From 1-14-0-10-45-29 sp964532715 (GTDB lineage: Archaea; Micrarchaeota; Micrarchaeia; Anstonellales; Anstonellaceae), in the NCBI GenBank assembly GCA_964532715.1, contig CAZHIX010000029.1:1-14672 (forward strand): 14,672 nucleotides of DNA, read 5' to 3'. The translations under genes and the position numbers were made by a program. The notes under the pieces are model-generated. The model was not told the DNA's origin and ran no database searches. It worked only from the letters and a program-made list of their open reading frames with translations. Each line of letters begins with the position of its first letter. Within the stretch, counting starts at the first letter, position 1. Shown here one piece after another: positions 14,563 through 14,672 of the stretch.

Positions 14563-14672
14563 AAGCCTAAATGGCTTTAGTACGCAATTTGTTTTGGAAC
14601 AAATCACAGCCAGCGCGGGTGCGCTGTCGCGTCTCCAGTCGCTTACGCGCCTGAAGATGCTACATCCAACGA
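14563..14672. other. GC-rich, hairpin-rich stretch at the right edge, unassigned
   Basis: From about 14605 the base composition jumps to roughly 60% GC. Four inverted repeats follow one another: AAGCC/GGCTT (14563-14577), ATTTGTT/AACAAAT with a TTGG loop (14587-14604), CAGCGC/GCGCTG with a GGGT loop (14611-14626) and CGCGT/ACGCG (14628-14649). This would suit a structured RNA gene, but no known RNA family was recognised. Both strands are also open to the edge: a + frame from 14504 (including 'NFLIITSDLLKEH') and a minus frame ending at TAA 14511-14509 (including 'DWRRDSAPALAVIC'). Neither has a clear start inside the window, so I make no gene call. Confidence 0.3.

Noticed and set aside
14605..14672. 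tRNA or 5S rRNA in the GC-rich edge.
   Set aside because: No TTCGA-type T-loop, no acceptor-stem pairing and no 5S core sequence could be found on either strand.

Overview
The window looks like a piece of an AT-rich archaeal chromosome. It carries a Sec61-beta-type translocon subunit, a tRNA-splicing endonuclease subunit, an AMMECR1 protein and an archaeal pilus-type secretion module. Several genes also have TATA-like boxes about 26 nt upstream of the start codon, as expected for leaderless archaeal transcripts. Short intergenic gaps, many unrecognised small proteins and an unusual double-length ThyX-like protein would fit a small-genome (DPANN-like) lineage, but that placement is inference. 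No tRNA, CRISPR array, transposase or integrase was recognised.

Left part (1-2602, + strand): the C-terminal end of a FlaI/VirB11-type secretion ATPase is followed by two different T2SF/TadC-type membrane platform proteins, then a 52-aa double-CxxC zinc-ribbon protein. A minus-strand block (2612-3311) holds a probable Sec61-beta gene with a leaderless promoter. It also holds a gene that reads as a membrane anchor plus helix-turn-helix protein only if one +1 frameshift is allowed. A + strand gene at 3442-4764 encodes ankyrin-like repeats joined to a C-terminal transglutaminase-like Cys-His-Asp domain; its start codon lies inside a strong hairpin.

Middle part: three closely spaced minus-strand genes (7751 down to 4782) form a probable operon: AMMECR1, a protein with a long Ser/Asn-rich linker and C-terminal winged helix, and an HD-domain (SAMHD1/dGTPase-like) phosphohydrolase. 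It diverges from a + strand series of three unrecognised proteins (7803, 8372, 9022). The 51-nt divergent gap has one TATA-like element exactly midway. The double ThyX-like protein follows at 9864-11495; its two halves each keep a different part of the ThyX signature.

Right part: a secreted/membrane-anchored protein with a very acidic then extremely lysine-rich cytoplasmic tail (11687-13396), a small putative metallopeptidase with HELLH (13526-13966), and, convergent and overlapping it by 14 nt, a tRNA-splicing endonuclease homologue that has lost two of three catalytic residues and so is probably a structural subunit. The last ~110 bases become GC-rich and hairpin-rich, are open on both strands, and could not be assigned.
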